A stretch of 64,000 nt of DNA from Crambe crambe (taxonomy: Eukaryota; Porifera; Demospongiae; Poecilosclerida; Crambeidae). This document shows positions 11,201 through 23,514 of the stretch, piece after piece (position 1 is the stretch's first letter; the number at the start of each line of letters is the position of its first letter). Where the stretch lies: contig OZ004593.1 in NCBI GenBank assembly GCA_963924555.1, positions 1,918,480-1,982,479 of the forward strand, read 5' to 3'. Position numbers and translations under genes: made by a program. The notes beneath the pieces are model-generated. The model was not told the origin of the DNA. It did not search any database and saw only the letters and a list, made by a program, of their open reading frames with translations.

Positions 11201-14200
11201 TGAAAGAGGTGCTCAAGTGAACATGCAGAACCCTAATGGATGGACTGCTTTAATGATTGCAGGTCAGAATTGTCACACTGAAGTAGTCAAACTACTGCTG
11301 GGAAAAGGTGCTCAAAAGGATTTGCGGAAATCTGATGGAGGGACTGCTTTAATAAGTGCAGGTCGGAATGGTCACACTGAAGTAGTCAAACTACTGCTGG
11401 AAAAAGGTGTTCAAGTGGACATACAGAGCTCTGATGGATTGACTGCTCTAATGAGTGCAAGTCAGAATGGTCACACTGAAGTAGTCAAACTACTGCTGGA
11501 AAAAGGTGCTCGATTAGATATACAAACTTCTGATGGATGGACTGCTCTAATGATTGCAAGTCAAAGTGGTCACACTGAAGTAGTCAAATTACTGCTTGAA
11601 AAAGGTGCTCAAGTGGACACACAGAACTCTGATGGATGGACTGCTTTAATGCTTGCAGGTCAGTGTGGTCACACTGAAGTGGTCAAACTACTGTTGGAAA
11701 AAGGTGCTCAGGTGGACATGCAGAGATCTGATGGATGGACTGCTCTAATGAGTGCAAGTCAGAATGGTCACACTGAAGTGGTCAAACTACTGTTGGAAAA
11801 AGGTGCTCAGGTGGACATGCAGAGATCTGATGGATTGACTGCTCTAATGAGTGCAAGTCAGAATGGTCACACTGAAGTAGTCAAACTACTGCTGGAAAAA
11901 GGTGCTCGATTAGATATACAAACTTCTGATGGATGGACTGCTCTAATGATTGCAAGTCAAAGTGGTCACACTGAAGTAGTCAAATTACTGCTTGAAAAAG
12001 GTGCTCAAGTGGACACACAGAACTCTGATGGATGGACTGCTTTAATGCTTGCAGGTCAGTGTGGTCACACTGAAGTGGTCAAACTACTGTTGGAAAAAGG
12101 TGCTCAGGTGGACATGCAGAGATCCGATGGATGGACTGCTCTAATGAGTGCAAGTCAGAATGGTCACACTGAAGTAGCCAAACTACTGCTTGAAAAAGGT
12201 GCTCAAGTGAACATGCAGAACCCTGATGGATGGACTGCTTTAATGATTGCAGGTCAGAATCGTCACACTGAAGTAGTCAAACTACTGCTGGGAAAAGGTG
12301 CTCAAAAGGATTTGCGGAAATCTGATGGAGGGACTGCTTTAATAAGTGCAGGTCGGAATGGTCACACTGAAGTAGTCAAACTACTGCTGGAAAAAGGTGC
12401 TCAAGTGGATATAAAGGATAATGACGGATCGACTGTTTTAATGATGGCAAGTAGAATGAGTCACTCTGAAGTAGTCTGTCTTCTATTAGAAAAAGGTGCC
12501 CAGGTTGACTCATTTGATCATAATGGATGCACTTCTTTAATGATTGCAAGTCAGTATGGTCACACTGAAGTAGTCAAACTACTGCTGGAAAAAGGTGCTC
12601 AAGTGGGCATGCAGGACTCTGATGGATTCACTGCTTTAATGTGTGCAGCTAAGAATGGTTACACTGAAATAGTCAAACTGCTGCTGGACAAAGGTGCTCA
12701 AGTGGACATACAAGATTGTAGTGGAGAGACTACTTTAATAAGTGCAGGTCGGAATGGTCACACTGAAGTAGTCAAATTACTGCTGGAAAAAGGTGCTCAA
12801 GTGGATTTACAGAACTCTGATGGACAAACTGCTTTAATGAGTGCAGGTCTTAATGGTCGTACTGAAGTAGTCAAACTACTGCTGAAAAAAGGTGCTTTAG
12901 TGGATATAAAGGATAATTATGGATTGACTGTTTTAATGATGGCAAGTAGAATGGGTCGCTCTGAAGCAGTCTATCTTCTATTAGAAAAAGGTGCCCAGGT
13001 TGACTCATTTGATCGTAATGGATGCACTTCTTTAATGATTGCAAGTCAGTATGGTCACACTGAAGTAGTCGAACTGTTATTGGCAAAAGGTGTTCAAGTT
13101 AATATGCAAGACAGCAATTATAAATCTGCTCTGATAATGGCAAGCGACTTTGGATGGAATGAAATAATCATAAAGTTATTAATTGAAAACTGGGCTGAAA
13201 TTGACCTTGAAGATAGAAATGGGAAAACCCCCTTGATGTATGCTAGTTCCAGTGGAAATGCTGATGCTGTTAAACTACTCGTTGAAGAAGGTGCTAAATT
13301 TGACAAGCAAGATAACAATGGCTGGTTTCCTTTGATGTATGCAGCACAAGCTGGTCATTGGGAAGTATGTGTTCTTCTTGTAGCATACGGTGCAAACTTA
13401 TACATGAAAAATCATAATGGGGATACCATATTTGATGTTTGTCTAGAAGCCGAATTTTTCTGCTTCAAGTACTTCAAGTACTTTTTGGTATGTTAAATAT
13501 TTCTTTTGTACATAGTCATTACTGCCAATCTTATTTCTAAAACAGTTGCAGGTAGCATTGAGTAAAGACAGTTGTGATATTCGTAAGTCAATCAGCAGTA
13601 GAAAAATTTAACTTGTTGATTTAATTCTGTTATGTACATGTGTATAGGTGTAGACCACAGTCATCCAGGGATATTCTTTTTCAAAATGCCTATAATGCAG
13701 CTCCTTACAGTTGAGCACACATCAATATCTCGATTGGAAGATATGGGGATAGAAATAACTATTGCAGAAAACTCATTAAAAGAACCTCTGGAGCTCTCTA
13801 TTCATCCTTGCTTCAGTGGACCATTTGACTTACCTCGTAAATACAAGTCAGCAAGTCCAGCCTACCTCATTAAACACAGCAAGAATGTAGACTTTCTGAA
13901 GGATTTGACAGTCAAGATACAGCACTATGCTTGCCTACAGAAAGAAAAGGACTGTGAAGACATGACGTTCCTCTCTGCCAGCTCCATTCCCCAATACAGA
14001 GAATCCAGTCCTGTCTATGTCTTCAGAGAGATAAAAGGGAAAAAGGGAAGATTCAGGCCTGGAGACCAGGTGGGAGAAGTGTCATTGAGACATTTCTGTT
14101 TTCTAAAAATAGGAAAGAGGAAGAGAAAGAAGCACAAAGGTATATACTAGCTACAGGTAAAATTTTAGTTTTGCATTCTCTAATGCAGATAAGAGATATT

Positions 14201-15641
14201 ACTCTGCAAGGTTGTATCGAAACTTACACCATGGCATCCCTTCTCAAGTGTCTGCTGTATTCTGCATATGCATATGCCATCCAATTTACATACAGGTATA
14301 CCTCACATCTTTATCTTACTGTGTAACTATAGGGATGCATGTGAGCACAAAGAAAATATATTCCTCTTAGTATCAAAACTAGGAATAAGGCTATATAAAT
14401 AAGAGGCTATAGCTACATTCTCACTACAATTTTGTGCATTGTAACAGGTGTGTAATGATAGAATCACAAAAGAATATAAAGGTATAGATGAAGGACAACA
14501 GGCACGAAGTGAAGTTAATACACGGATCTCCTCAGATGAAGTAATACTTAGAATCATAGGTGAAGAAGGATGGAACATTAGATTTGATAAAGAACCGACA
14601 AAAGTAAATAGTTGTAGCTATGCATTATTCAGAACACAAAATTTTGCCTGTTCTCTTTCACAGATTTTGAAGGATGATATTCATCTCCCTGAACTATTGG
14701 ACTTTGAAGTTTCCGATTTTCATGATTACCCTCCAAAGATTCTAATTTATGTGCAACCAACTGGTATAGCTTCTGTTCCACCTAAACTAGAAATCATAGG
14801 TCTTGACAGAGAGTGCTATTTTGAACTCCCAGCTCCAAGTAAGTCACCACTAGCTATGTAGCTACAGCATGTACCTAGAAGTGACTATAGATCTTAATTA
14901 TAGGTGTGGGCTACAGCAAGTATATATAATATTTACCCAGAGAGATAATTTGGTCCAGTAGTATAAGTAGTAGCTATATGGTACTGTATTTAAAAAATAA
15001 TAATAACTATACCTAATTTATGATAATATTTTTATCAAAACCCTCTAGCTCAGTGCCAGCCTTCAGTGGATGATCAATCACACACCACCTCATCAAGTGA
15101 ACCAATGAATGTAAGAATAAAATTAATCTAATCAAAAAAATCATAATAACATTCCCATCATAATAATAGGTGGCTCAATCTTCACCATTGAAAAGTAAGT
15201 GGAGGTGCAGCTGTTAGCTACATGTATTAGTAATTACGCTTTGCCCCTTTTATTACATAATAGATGAAGAACTGTTGTTTGATGATGGAGCCTTAGGTTA
15301 GTAGCTAGCTAACTAACTAGATATATCGATATTGTATAAAAATCCTTTTAGAAATTGATGATTTGGGAGATGTATTTGACTATGTGGAGACATTATCAGC
15401 TCGGTGGAAGGTGCTGGCCACTAAACTGCGTATCAAACTACATAATGTTGAAATCATTCAGAAGAACAATCCAGGGGATGTAATGACTTGCCTGAATGAA
15501 GTACTGGGTCAATGGCTCAAGTTGAACTATGATTATCAGAAACATGGAAGACCAAGCTGGCAGACATTAGCCAAGAGCGTGCAGAGTCTGGATCAGGGGC
15601 TCTTTGAGAAGATCGCCAGGGACCATCCTCCTAAGGAATAA
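5223..15641 (+). CDS. Gene A: giant ankyrin-repeat / ZU5 / UPA / death-domain protein, 5'-truncated and with one nonsense codon
   Basis: Ten exons fit by splice sites, frame and comparison with gene C: 5223-13487, 13546-13582, 13648-14139, 14189-14295, 14448-14603, 14664-14838, 15049-15110, 15170-15194, 15264-15296 and 15352-15641. The big exon holds a helical, lysine-rich N-terminal region and about 79 ANK repeats. The small exons encode ZU5, UPA, an acidic/serine linker and the death domain. An in-frame TAA at 7635-7637 replaces a TTA (Leu) found at the same place in B, C and D. Homology to the other paralogues starts only at about 5250, so the ATG is missing, and an in-frame stop lies at 5220-5222. 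An internal ATG at 5586 or the ATG directly after the stop (7638) could still serve as a start. The death domain and all splice sites are intact, so decay is recent, or the gene is expressed from another start. The family role is inferred to be a cytoplasmic scaffold or death-fold signalling protein. Confidence 0.85.
5640..13450 (+). repeat. Ankyrin repeat array of gene A, about 79 units of 99 bp
   Basis: Units of 33 codons repeat with very low divergence. Each has the second-helix motif GHTEVVKLLLEKGAQ and a first-helix motif TALM in place of the canonical TPLH. Two kinds of non-canonical linker interrupt the array, for example at 7500-7640 and 9085-9180 (GSALINKFTRLGDIETV then ERDIPVASLSQ). 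Larger duplications are nested: 8247-8820 is nearly identical to 10287-10860 (offset 2040), and a block near 11021 recurs at 11615 and 12011 (offsets 594 and 396, six and four units). Confidence 0.95.
13648..14139 (+). other. Gene A exon 3: ZU5 domain ending in His-Phe-Cys plus basic linker
   Basis: The acceptor TATAG is at 13643-13647 and the donor follows AAAG at 14139. The translation shows a typical ZU5 order: a strand start around SISRLEDMGIEITI, a segment around SASPAYLIKHSK and a C-terminal strand SLRHFCFLK. HFC is encoded at 14091-14099. A run of Lys/Arg (GKRKRKKHK) follows. Comparison with gene C supports the exon, with the same phase and few differences. Confidence 0.85.
14189..14838 (+). 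other. Gene A exons 4-6: UPA domain
   Basis: Exons 14189-14295, 14448-14603 and 14664-14838 join in frame (phases 1, 0 and 0 on entry). The product begins YYSARLYRNLHHG, passes CICHPIYIQ and ends near GLDRECYFELPAP. The order ZU5-UPA-death is the one known from UNC5, PIDD1 and ankyrins, which supports the UPA assignment although the sequence is divergent. Confidence 0.7.
15352..15641 (+). other. Gene A exon 10: death domain
   Basis: The exon starts after TTTTAG and runs to a TAA. It encodes a six-helix death-domain pattern: WKVLATKLRIKL, then VEIIQKNNPGD, then CLNEVLGQWLK, then PSWQTLAKSVQSLD. It is almost identical to the gene C copy but ends in PPKE, where C reads on to NHLKSV. Confidence 0.9.
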
Positions 15642-16150
15642 TCATTTGAAATCTGTTTAACTATAGCATAATAATAATTATATTCAGATTTTCAAGAAAT
15701 CATGACCATGTGACTATGAAAGAATGATTGGTGACAGCAAAGTTACTTCCAAGTATACAGCAATCAGCATTCTCAAGATCGTGCATGCAACCTAATAGTT
15801 AATGTACTTATGATCAGTCTCTAACAATCAATCAATCAATCAATCAATCAATTAATCAATGTATCAACCAATCAATCATTATTCAATCAAACAATCATTA
15901 TCTGGCTAGCTAATATTCTTGGGGAAAAAAAGCTTTGAAGTCTTGTTGAGTCCATTGTTGTGGTATGAATAATATCAAAGCTCTTGTGCCACACAATAGC
16001 TGATAGATGAAATTGATAGCAGCACATTGACACAAAGCTATCTACACGAGATCATTGTTATAATTTGTACTATGATAATGGTGCTCAATACTCAGGAGCT
16101 ATGGAATGATATATCATAGGCTTAATACCTGGATCCTACCAATAATAGCT
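15642..16150. other. Intergenic, with (AATC)n microsatellite at 15824-15900
   Basis: The sequence downstream of gene A is shared with that downstream of gene C (49214-49520), except that the tetranucleotide run AATCAATC is expanded here. No gene seen. Confidence 0.7.
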
Positions 16151-16378
16151 ACTTACCATGTATCCCTGCATGACCAGCTTTCCATTGTAGAGCAAAGCAG
16201 GAGAAAGTACTGTAAGAGGAAGGGGAAGAAGCCCATTAAGTTGAACATAGGTCTTGTAAATACACTGCCATTCAAGAGTGTGTAGATTCTTCATCCATAG
16301 TGGATTCACTTCGCATTTTGGCTAAGTCTCTTCCATCACACTTGAAGCAGACAGTGAAGCAAAGGGGGAAACACATTG
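16150..16378 (-). pseudogene. Fragment of asteroid-like (ASTE1 family) gene, C-terminal part
   Basis: The minus strand matches the 3' part of the longer copy at 50800-51030. Shared peptides are CFKCDGRDLAKMRSE and, in another frame, the segment around the Leu-Tyr-Asn/Asp-Gly-Lys-Leu motif. The fragment is frameshifted and runs straight into the minisatellite at 16375. Its place downstream of gene A mirrors the full-length pseudogene downstream of gene C, so it dates the insertion before the duplication of the unit. Confidence 0.7.
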
Positions 16379-17392
16379 TAAGTAGAGAGCAACACATTTG
16401 TAAGCAGGGAGCAACACAAATTGTAAGCAGGGAGCAACACATTGTGTAATAACTCGATAGAACAAAATATAATATACTCAACTAAATCTGAACTAGGACA
16501 ATGATACAGAGACTTAAATACAGTCTGGATAAAACCACGTGGAATGTATGCATACAATAAATGATAATGTGACGTCATAGTTTACATAGTTATCACACAT
16601 TGTAAGCAGGGAGCAACACATTGTAAGCAGGGAGCAACACAAATTGTAAGCAGGGAGCAACACATTGTAAGCAGGGAGCAACACAAATTGTAAGCAGGGA
16701 GCAACACATTGTAAGCAGGGAGCAACACACATTGTAAGCAGGGAGCAACACAAATTGTAAGCAGGGAGCAACACATTGTAAGCAGGGAGCAACACAAATT
16801 GTAAGCAGGGAGCAATACATTGTAAGCAGGGAGCAACACATTGTCAGCAGGGAGCAACTAGGATTGAATAAATTATGCTAAATTTTTTCCCTATTATTCT
16901 ATTCTCTGATTCTCATTTTAGTTACATATTCTTTGAAAAAAATTAATGAGAATGCAACAGTTACAAGAAAGGATTTTATGAGTACCTATAGTTATACTGT
17001 AGCATCAGTGAAGACTCTACATAGTCTTCTAGAGCAAGAGTTTGTTGCTCTTTAATAACCACAGTCACTTACATACATCAACATGCTTACATGACACTTT
17101 TACATAGTGTGGTCTAGTTACCAGCTAGCCAGCCATATTGCTTGTAAAGTTGTACTCCAGTTGCATTATCACACACATACAGAACTTTGGCCTAAAATTC
17201 CCCCTATTATTCCAGCATTATTCCCTGATTCTTTGGCATACCTATTATTCTCAATATTATGCTAGCATAATTTATTCAAGCCTAGGAGCAACAGGGAGCA
17301 ACACATTGTAAGCAGGGAGCAACACATATAGTAAGCAGGGAGCAACAAATTATTGTAAGCAGGGAGCAACACATTGTAAGCAGATCCTTAGC
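16375..17392 (+). repeat. 21-23 bp minisatellite (GTAAGCAGGGAGCAACACA), clusters at 16375-16445, 16590-16860 and 17283-17392
   Basis: Units alternate between 21 and 23 bp, differing by two A residues before the next TTGTAAGC. I count roughly 13 units in the middle cluster and 3-5 in each of the outer two. The minus strand gives long Leu/Cys-rich frames with no stop, which are artefacts of the repeat. Other arrays of the same unit lie at 34376-34745 and 52785-52890. Confidence 0.95.
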
Positions 17393-17499
17393 TAGTAGAG
17401 TCCTTATACATTAATTATAGAGAAAGTAAGAAGACCTTGAAAACCTAAGAAATAATCATGACACTTTCATGGTGAGTCAGATCTGTCACACCTAAGGAT

Positions 17500-17743
17500 T
17501 GTACACAATTAAGAGTTGGTATTGATTGTGATAATGACAGCTAAAAAATTTAAAAGTTTTGTTTATGCATTATGTACATAACAAGTGTATAGCTAACGTA
17601 CGACAGTTGTTATAACTGAAGGATGAATCATGTTATCACTTGAACGATGCATAATGCATTGGCATGGGGAAGCATTGGTATAAATAAGACAAACTGGCAG
17701 CAGATTGTGGTTTAGGCCTATAGCTGGCAAGTTTGTAAGCTAT
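17500..17743 (+). promoter_or_regulatory. Promoter of pseudogene B, TATA box 17679-17686
   Basis: The 240 bp before the ATG at 17744 match the gene C promoter block for block, including GACAGTTGTTATAACTGAAG and the TATA box in GGTATAAATAAGAC about 60 bp before the ATG. The palindromic stretch ATGCATAATGCAT lies about 25 bp upstream of the TATA box. Confidence 0.85.
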
Positions 17744-20700
17744 AATGGAATCTCTGAATATACAGAGACCACAAACAAGACCTCATCGCAACAACAAGAT
17801 AAGCAAATAATTCCTGCTCTTCGTGATAAAATTCATCAGGCCCGTACTGGTGTTCGCAGTATCTCAAAGACAGTATCAAAGAAGGTGAAAATTGTAGCTT
17901 CAACATTATTAGGAGCACATCAAGATAGAGAACATAAAAAGGCCATTAATGTTAAATACAATGAAGTTGTTAATGCCAGCATATTATCTGAAGTAGAGTC
18001 AAATTCCTTGAACCCCCTTAATGCTGCAAATGCTGAGGAAATAGGAGGGATAATTGAGGATCAAAGTTTCAAGAGGTTTAAAATAAAGAAACAGGAAGAA
18101 TGGTCTGATTTAATGAAGGCAAGTTTTGCTGGAAACTATGAAAACATTGAGAATTTACTAAGTGGAGGAACTGATGTCAATCAGCAGGATAATAATGGCA
18201 ACTCACCTCTGCTCTTAGCAAGTCAGAATGGTCACACTGATGTGATTAAACTACTGCTGGAAAAAGGTGCTCAAATGAACATAGAGGACGCAATTCTGCT
18301 ATAATAATAGCAATTGAATATGGCCAAACTAAAGTAGTTGAATTACTGCTAGAAAAAGGGGCTACAACACAGAGCTCTAATGGATCAACAGCATTAATGG
18401 CTGCAATTTTAAATGGTCACACTGAAGTAGTCAAACTACTGCTGGAAAAAGGTGCTCAAGTGGACATACAGGATTCTTCTGGATGGACTGCTTTAATGGA
18501 TGCAGGTCTGAAAGGCCACACTGAAGTAGTCAAACTACTGCTGTAAAAGGTGCTCAAGTGGACATAGAGGACAATTCTGGATTGACTGCTTTAATTAATG
18601 CAGCTTGGAATGGTCACACTGAAGTAGTCAAACTACTGCTGGAAAAAGGTGCTCAAGTAGACATACAGGACTCTTCTGGATTGACTGCTTTAATGAGTGC
18701 GGCTTGGAATGGTCACACTGAAGTAGTCAAATCATTGCTGGAAAAAGGTGCTCAAGTGGACATACAGAACTCTAATGGATGGACTGCTTTAATGATATCA
18801 ACTCAAAATGGTCACACTGAGGTAGTTAAACTACTGCTGAAAAAAGATGCTCAAGTGGTAGAGGGCACTTCTGGATTGACTGCTTTAATTAATGCAGCTT
18901 GGAATGGTCACACTGAAGTAGTCAAACTACTGCTGGAAAAAGGTGCTCAAGTAGACATACAGGACTCTTCTGAATTGACTGCTTTAATGATTGCAGGTCA
19001 TAATAGTCACACTGAAGTAGTCAAATTACTGCTGGAAAAAAGTGCTCAAATGGACATAGAGGACTCTTCTGGATGGACAGCTTGCAGGTCGGAATGGTCA
19101 CACTGAAGTAGTCCAACTACTGATGGAAAAAGGTGCTCAAGTGGACATACGGGACTCTTCTGGATTGACTGCTTTAATAAGTGCAGCTTGGAATGGCCAC
19201 ACTGAAGTAGTCAAACTACTGCTGGAAAAAGGTGCTCAAGTGGACATAGAGGACACTTCTGGATTGACTGCTTTAATTAATGCAGCTTGGAATGGTCACA
19301 CTGAAGTAGTCAAACTACTGCTGGAAAAAGGTGCTCAAGTAGACATACAGGACTCTTCTGGATTGACTGCTTTAATGAGTGCGGCTTGGAATGGTCACAC
19401 TGAAGTAATTAAATTATTGCTGGAAAAAGGTGCTCAAGTGGACATACAGAACTCTAATGGATGGACTGCTTTAATGATATCAACTCAAAATGGTCACACT
19501 GAGGTAGTCAAACTACTGCTGGAAAAAGATGCTCAAGTGGTAGAGGACACTTCTGGATTGACTGCTTTAATTAATGCAGCTTGGAATGGTCACACTGAAG
19601 TAGTCAAACTACTGCTGGAAAAAGGTGCTCAAGTAGACATACAGGACTCTTCTGGATTGACTGCTTTAATGAGTGCGGCTTGGAATGGTCACACTGAAGT
19701 AGTCAAATTATTGCTGGAAAAAGGTGCTCAAGTGGACATACAGAACTCTAATGGATGGACTGCTTTAATGATATTAACTCAAAATGGTCACACTGAGGTA
19801 GTCAAACTACTGCTGGAAAAAGATGCTCAAGTGGACATGCAGCAATCTGATGAATGGACTGCTTTAATGCATGCAGGTCAGAATGGTCTCACTGAAATAG
19901 TCAAACTACTGCTGGAAAAAGGTGCTCAAGTGAACATACAGAACTCTAATGGATGGACTGCTTTAATGATGTCAACTCAAAATGGCCGCACTGAAGTAGT
20001 TGAACTGCTACTAGAAAAAGGAGCTCATAGCTATAGACATTCTAAATGATGATGGACTGTCTGCTTTAACATTAGCAGTTAAAAAGGATCATACTGAATT
20101 GATCAAACTGCTATTAAAGAAAGGAGCACAAGTTGATGCGACAGGATCAGCTCTAATTAATAAATTTACTCGATTGGGTGATATTAAAACTGTAAAAAAG
20201 TTAATTGAGAGAGATATTCCAGTTGCATCACTAAGTCAGGCTTTAATGATAGCATGTGAAATTGGCCACAATGATGTCGTTGAACTTCTACTGGAAAAAG
20301 GTGCTCAAATAGACATGCAGAACTCTAATGGATGGACTGCTTTAATGATTGCAGGTCATAAGGGTCACATTGGAGTAGTCCAACTACTGCTGGAAAAAGG
20401 TGTTCAAATGGACATGCAGCAGTCTGATGGATGGACTGCTTTAATGAATGCAAGTCTGAAAGGCCACACTGAAGTAGTCAAACTACTGCTGGAAAAAAAT
20501 GCTCAAGTAGACATGCAGGACTCTTCTGGATGGACTGCTTTAATGAATGCAGCTAAGAAAGGTCACACTGAAGTAGTCAAACTACTGCTAGAAAGATGTG
20601 CTCAAATGGACATGCAGAAGTCTGATGTATGGACTGCTTTAATGATTGCAGCTAAGAAACGCCACACTGAAGTAGTCAAACTACTGCTGGAAAAAGTTGC

Positions 20701-20758
20701 TCAAGTGGACATACAGGACTGTTCTGGATGGACTGCTTTAATGAATCTACACTCTTAG
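17744..20758 (+). pseudogene. Gene B: ankyrin-repeat pseudogene with several frameshifts and no ZU5-UPA-death exons
   Basis: The start MESLNIQRP is preserved, but relative to gene C there is a 1-bp deletion near 17801, a 7-bp deletion near 18288, an indel that creates a stop near 18543 (CTGCTGTAA), a deletion near 19082 and a 4-bp insertion near 20028. The pieces between them (17804-18290, 18305-18540, 18558-19080, 19123-20025, 20060-20758) are still recognisable ANK repeats. Homology stops at about 20740, and no ZU5, UPA or death exon follows. It is therefore a 3'-truncated, non-functional member. A favoured local repeat type (TALINAAWNGHTEV) occurs only here and has itself been amplified. 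Confidence 0.9.
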
Positions 20759-20858
20759 CTAGTTTGCTATCCTCCCAGCATACATGTATGGGCTGATTTG
20801 ACATTTATTTCTCAGTTAGTTTTACTTCCTTAGCTAGTGTGATATTTATAATAACAAA

Positions 20859-21706
20859 GTGTAGGGAGTCCCCCCTTATAAGGTTAATGAGAAAATTCTC
20901 ATTTCCTGCACTGATAATGAAATTTGTGATTGTGGTTGAAAATGGGCATGGCTCCAGATAGCCAAAGCTCTACTCACTGAATATTATTATACAGAGGAAA
21001 AAGAAAAGTAACAGTTCAGCAACGAGAGTGAACTTCAGTCAAATAACACCTTACCCTTCACAAATATTACCAACCAAACTATGAGCTAGACCCCGCTCTC
21101 TCTGATACGTATTAGCAGTACTTATAAAATGGCAGGAAAAAAATTCATGGTGAAATACTGAAATAGTCACTGTGAACCTGCATTTTTTATACTTGACATA
21201 CTTTATCTGTATAGGTGATTTAGCTTTGATGGAGAATATTTATTATGGTACTTGGCTCATGATTATTTTGGGTGGGTGGAGTACCATGTCATACAAGATT
21301 TTGCAGAATCTTTGTAACGGAACTTGAAGACCCCTTATTTGGAAGTAGCCTGTAGCAGAGTAGTGGTAGCTAGAAGAACAATATTATAGGCCTGGACCAC
21401 AGCAGTATTGCTACAAAACCTTGTAGCTACCAAGTCTGCCATAGTTTATCATGTGCCACTTAATTATTTGCACAGCAACATGGAAGTCACCACAGTCACT
21501 GATTGATTCCAAAAATCCCAAACCACCACAACAATCACCAGATAACCACACTCACGGATTGTTTACAAACTAGAGATTGTGAAAATTAGAGCCATGGCCA
21601 CTTCCACATACCTTCAACCACGATCATGAAAATTAAATTTCATGCATCAGTACAGTGAGAATTTTACAGTGGGGGACTCCACTACACTTATGAGGCTATG
21701 AATATT
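20859..21706. repeat. Region bounded by imperfect inverted repeats of about 100 bp
   Basis: The left end (20859-20955, with GGGAGTCCCCCC and GATTGTGGTTGAAAATGG) is an imperfect reverse complement of the right end (21569-21690). The interior carries a copy of the upstream block (21240-21566, with GGGTGGGTGGAGTACCATG). This looks like a non-autonomous transposon-like unit, but I did not find clear target-site duplications. Confidence 0.5.
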
Positions 21707-22117
21707 CACCTTCTAACATTCCACATTGCGCATGCTCAGCCATACTCACACCCTTATTAGTTAAATGATGGGAGTGGGAGAATAAGATTAGCTATAATTA
21801 TATAGAGCTAGATAGCAATATTGATGACTCTCAAACACACTGGCAGAATTAAGGTAATAACTCTATCTTGATAGTACAACTCTTACAGCTTCCTCCCTTA
21901 AAGTTTACTCACAACCACATTAGCAGAAGGTAATTCTCACCTTTCCTCTTGATAATACTCTTAAAGCTTCCTCCCTTGTTATGGTTGAAAACACAAACAG
22001 GTTGAAAACATAAAACAAAAAATACAAGGAAAAGAAAATTTGTTTAATGAGTTTTTAACAACAACAACAAACAACAACAACTGATGAAGAACAGGAATTT
22101 TAATAATCTGGCCTTAG

Positions 22118-22340
22118 CAAAGGAGTTTGTAGTGTATGTGGCAGTTGAGAGCCATCATAACAACCATTGTGTGTGGAGCTTTAAATGTTGAAGTTATCCA
22201 CGCCTCATTACTTTGGATTGCCATAGCACCGGATACACAAATTACTGGGATGGTCCCATGAATTATCAAGTACCAGCAGGCATGTAATGTCATTAATGGA
22301 CTCACACAGGAGTCTACAGCTTCCATGATAACCACCGAGA
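22118..22340 (+). pseudogene. Dermatopontin-like pseudogene, left palindrome arm
   Basis: The + strand frame reads ESHHNN..VWSFKC, a stop, then YTNYWDGPMNYQVPAG, another stop, and GVYSFHDNHRE followed by GTAAGT. The same peptide order and the same splice donor are in the intact gene at 25210-25892. In-frame stops and a deletion of about 165 bp relative to the right arm make it non-functional. Confidence 0.8.
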
Positions 22341-22424
22341 GTAAGTCCCCAATACCCAAAGATTACTTTATTCTGTTATGATCTCACACTGCAGGGATTG
22401 TCTCAGTAATTCACATATCCAGTG

Positions 22425-22694
22425 CTATATATGGCAATCCAAAGTAATGTAGTGTGGATAACTACAACATTTGAAGCTCCACACACGATTTTCCTGACGG
22501 TCGTTATGATGGCTCTCAACACCATTAAGGTAGCCATTTGCACCACATGAAAAATGAATCAGTTGATCATGATTATTCACATTACGTGACCAAACGCAAT
22601 GTGCTCGGGAAATCAATCTCCTACACTCCACCTCCAAATCCAATCTTCCACTAATAAAATTGTATACTGATACATGCACTACAAACTCTATCAT
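22425..22694 (-). pseudogene. Dermatopontin-like pseudogene, right palindrome arm
   Basis: The minus strand keeps an open frame with CVWSRNVNNHDQLIHFSC, GYLNGVESHHNDRQENRVW and SFKCC. This is the repeated His-His-Asn / Arg-Glu-x-Arg-x-Trp pattern of dermatopontins. It has no signal peptide and stops where the intact gene continues, so it is a partial copy. Confidence 0.8.
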
Positions 22695-23514
22695 ATTATT
22701 AAATTTCCTGTTCCTCGTCAGTTGTTGTTTTTTTTTTTCAAATTAAAAACTCATTAAAAACAAATTTTCTTTTCCTTTTTGCATTTTTTTGTTTATTTTC
22801 AACTTCTTTATGTTTTCAACCATAAGGAGGAAGCTTTAAGAGTATTATCAAGAGGAAAGGTGAGAATTACCTTCCGCTAATGTGGTTGTGAGTAAACTTT
22901 AAGGGAGGAAGCTGTAAGAGTTGTACTATCAAGATCGAGTTATTACCTTAATTCTGCCAGTGTGTTTGAGAGTCAACAATATTGCTATCTAGCTCTATAG
23001 CTAATCTTATTCTCCCACTCCCGTCATTTAACTAATAAGGGTTCACAGTACATGAATTGTAATATATAGCTAGTTGCATGGTTCCAGAGTTTTTGGAAAA
23101 GGGGGGCCGTGTGCTTGCACCATGCATGCTCCATGGAGTCTCCGTTACAGCTGGTACCACTTTTCTGGATTTTTAAAATTAATGTGTTTAATATGTATGT
23201 TCACTGAAATCCAACAAACTATACTAACACTTAATTAAGATCATAATACTTCAGATACATTTCAGGGGCTTATCCAGGGGGAATGAAATGGGTCACTCTG
23301 ATAATTATTCATAAGCAACACATTGTAAAACTTATCAGATGCCATATCGCTGGGTCTGAAATTCAACATACATAGAAATCAGTCCTTTAGGGCCGTAAAC
23401 AAGTTTTTAGGTTTAGGTGCTAGCAAGTGTTCACCTATGAGATTGTGTAAATTATTTGTGATCACACCACATACTTAAAAAAGCAATACAGTGTAACCTG
23501 TTTTCTATCCATAC

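Larger units (their letters stand above)
21748..23048. repeat. Large palindrome: inverted duplication of a dermatopontin-like locus
   Basis: The left arm (21748 to about 22225) and right arm (about 22425 to 23048) are imperfect reverse complements. The outer 300 bp match strongly, for example CTTACAGCTTCCTCCCTTAAAG on the left against its complement near 22895. The inner parts are two dermatopontin-like pseudogene pieces facing each other across a spacer of about 200 bp. Confidence 0.85.

Noticed and set aside
12871-13318. Minus-strand frames inside the ANK exon, and similar ones at 42887-43144, 46258-46533, 59238-60132 and 63202-63468
   Set aside because: Shadow frames opposite the ANK repeats that recur only because the repeats do.
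5340-13496. Bacterial endosymbiont origin (ANK-rich, as in some symbionts)
   Set aside because: Spliceosomal introns, TATA promoter, ZU5-UPA-death exons and eukaryotic retroelements in the same contig argue for the animal genome.
16336-16857. Several overlapping minus-strand frames rich in Leu, Cys and Tyr (LLPAYN-like repeats)
   Set aside because: All are translations of the 21-23 bp minisatellite in different frames. The same happens at 34252-34795 and 52606-52938.
16590-16860. CRISPR-like regular array
   Set aside because: There are no unique spacers, only 21-23 bp tandem units, and the genome is eukaryotic.
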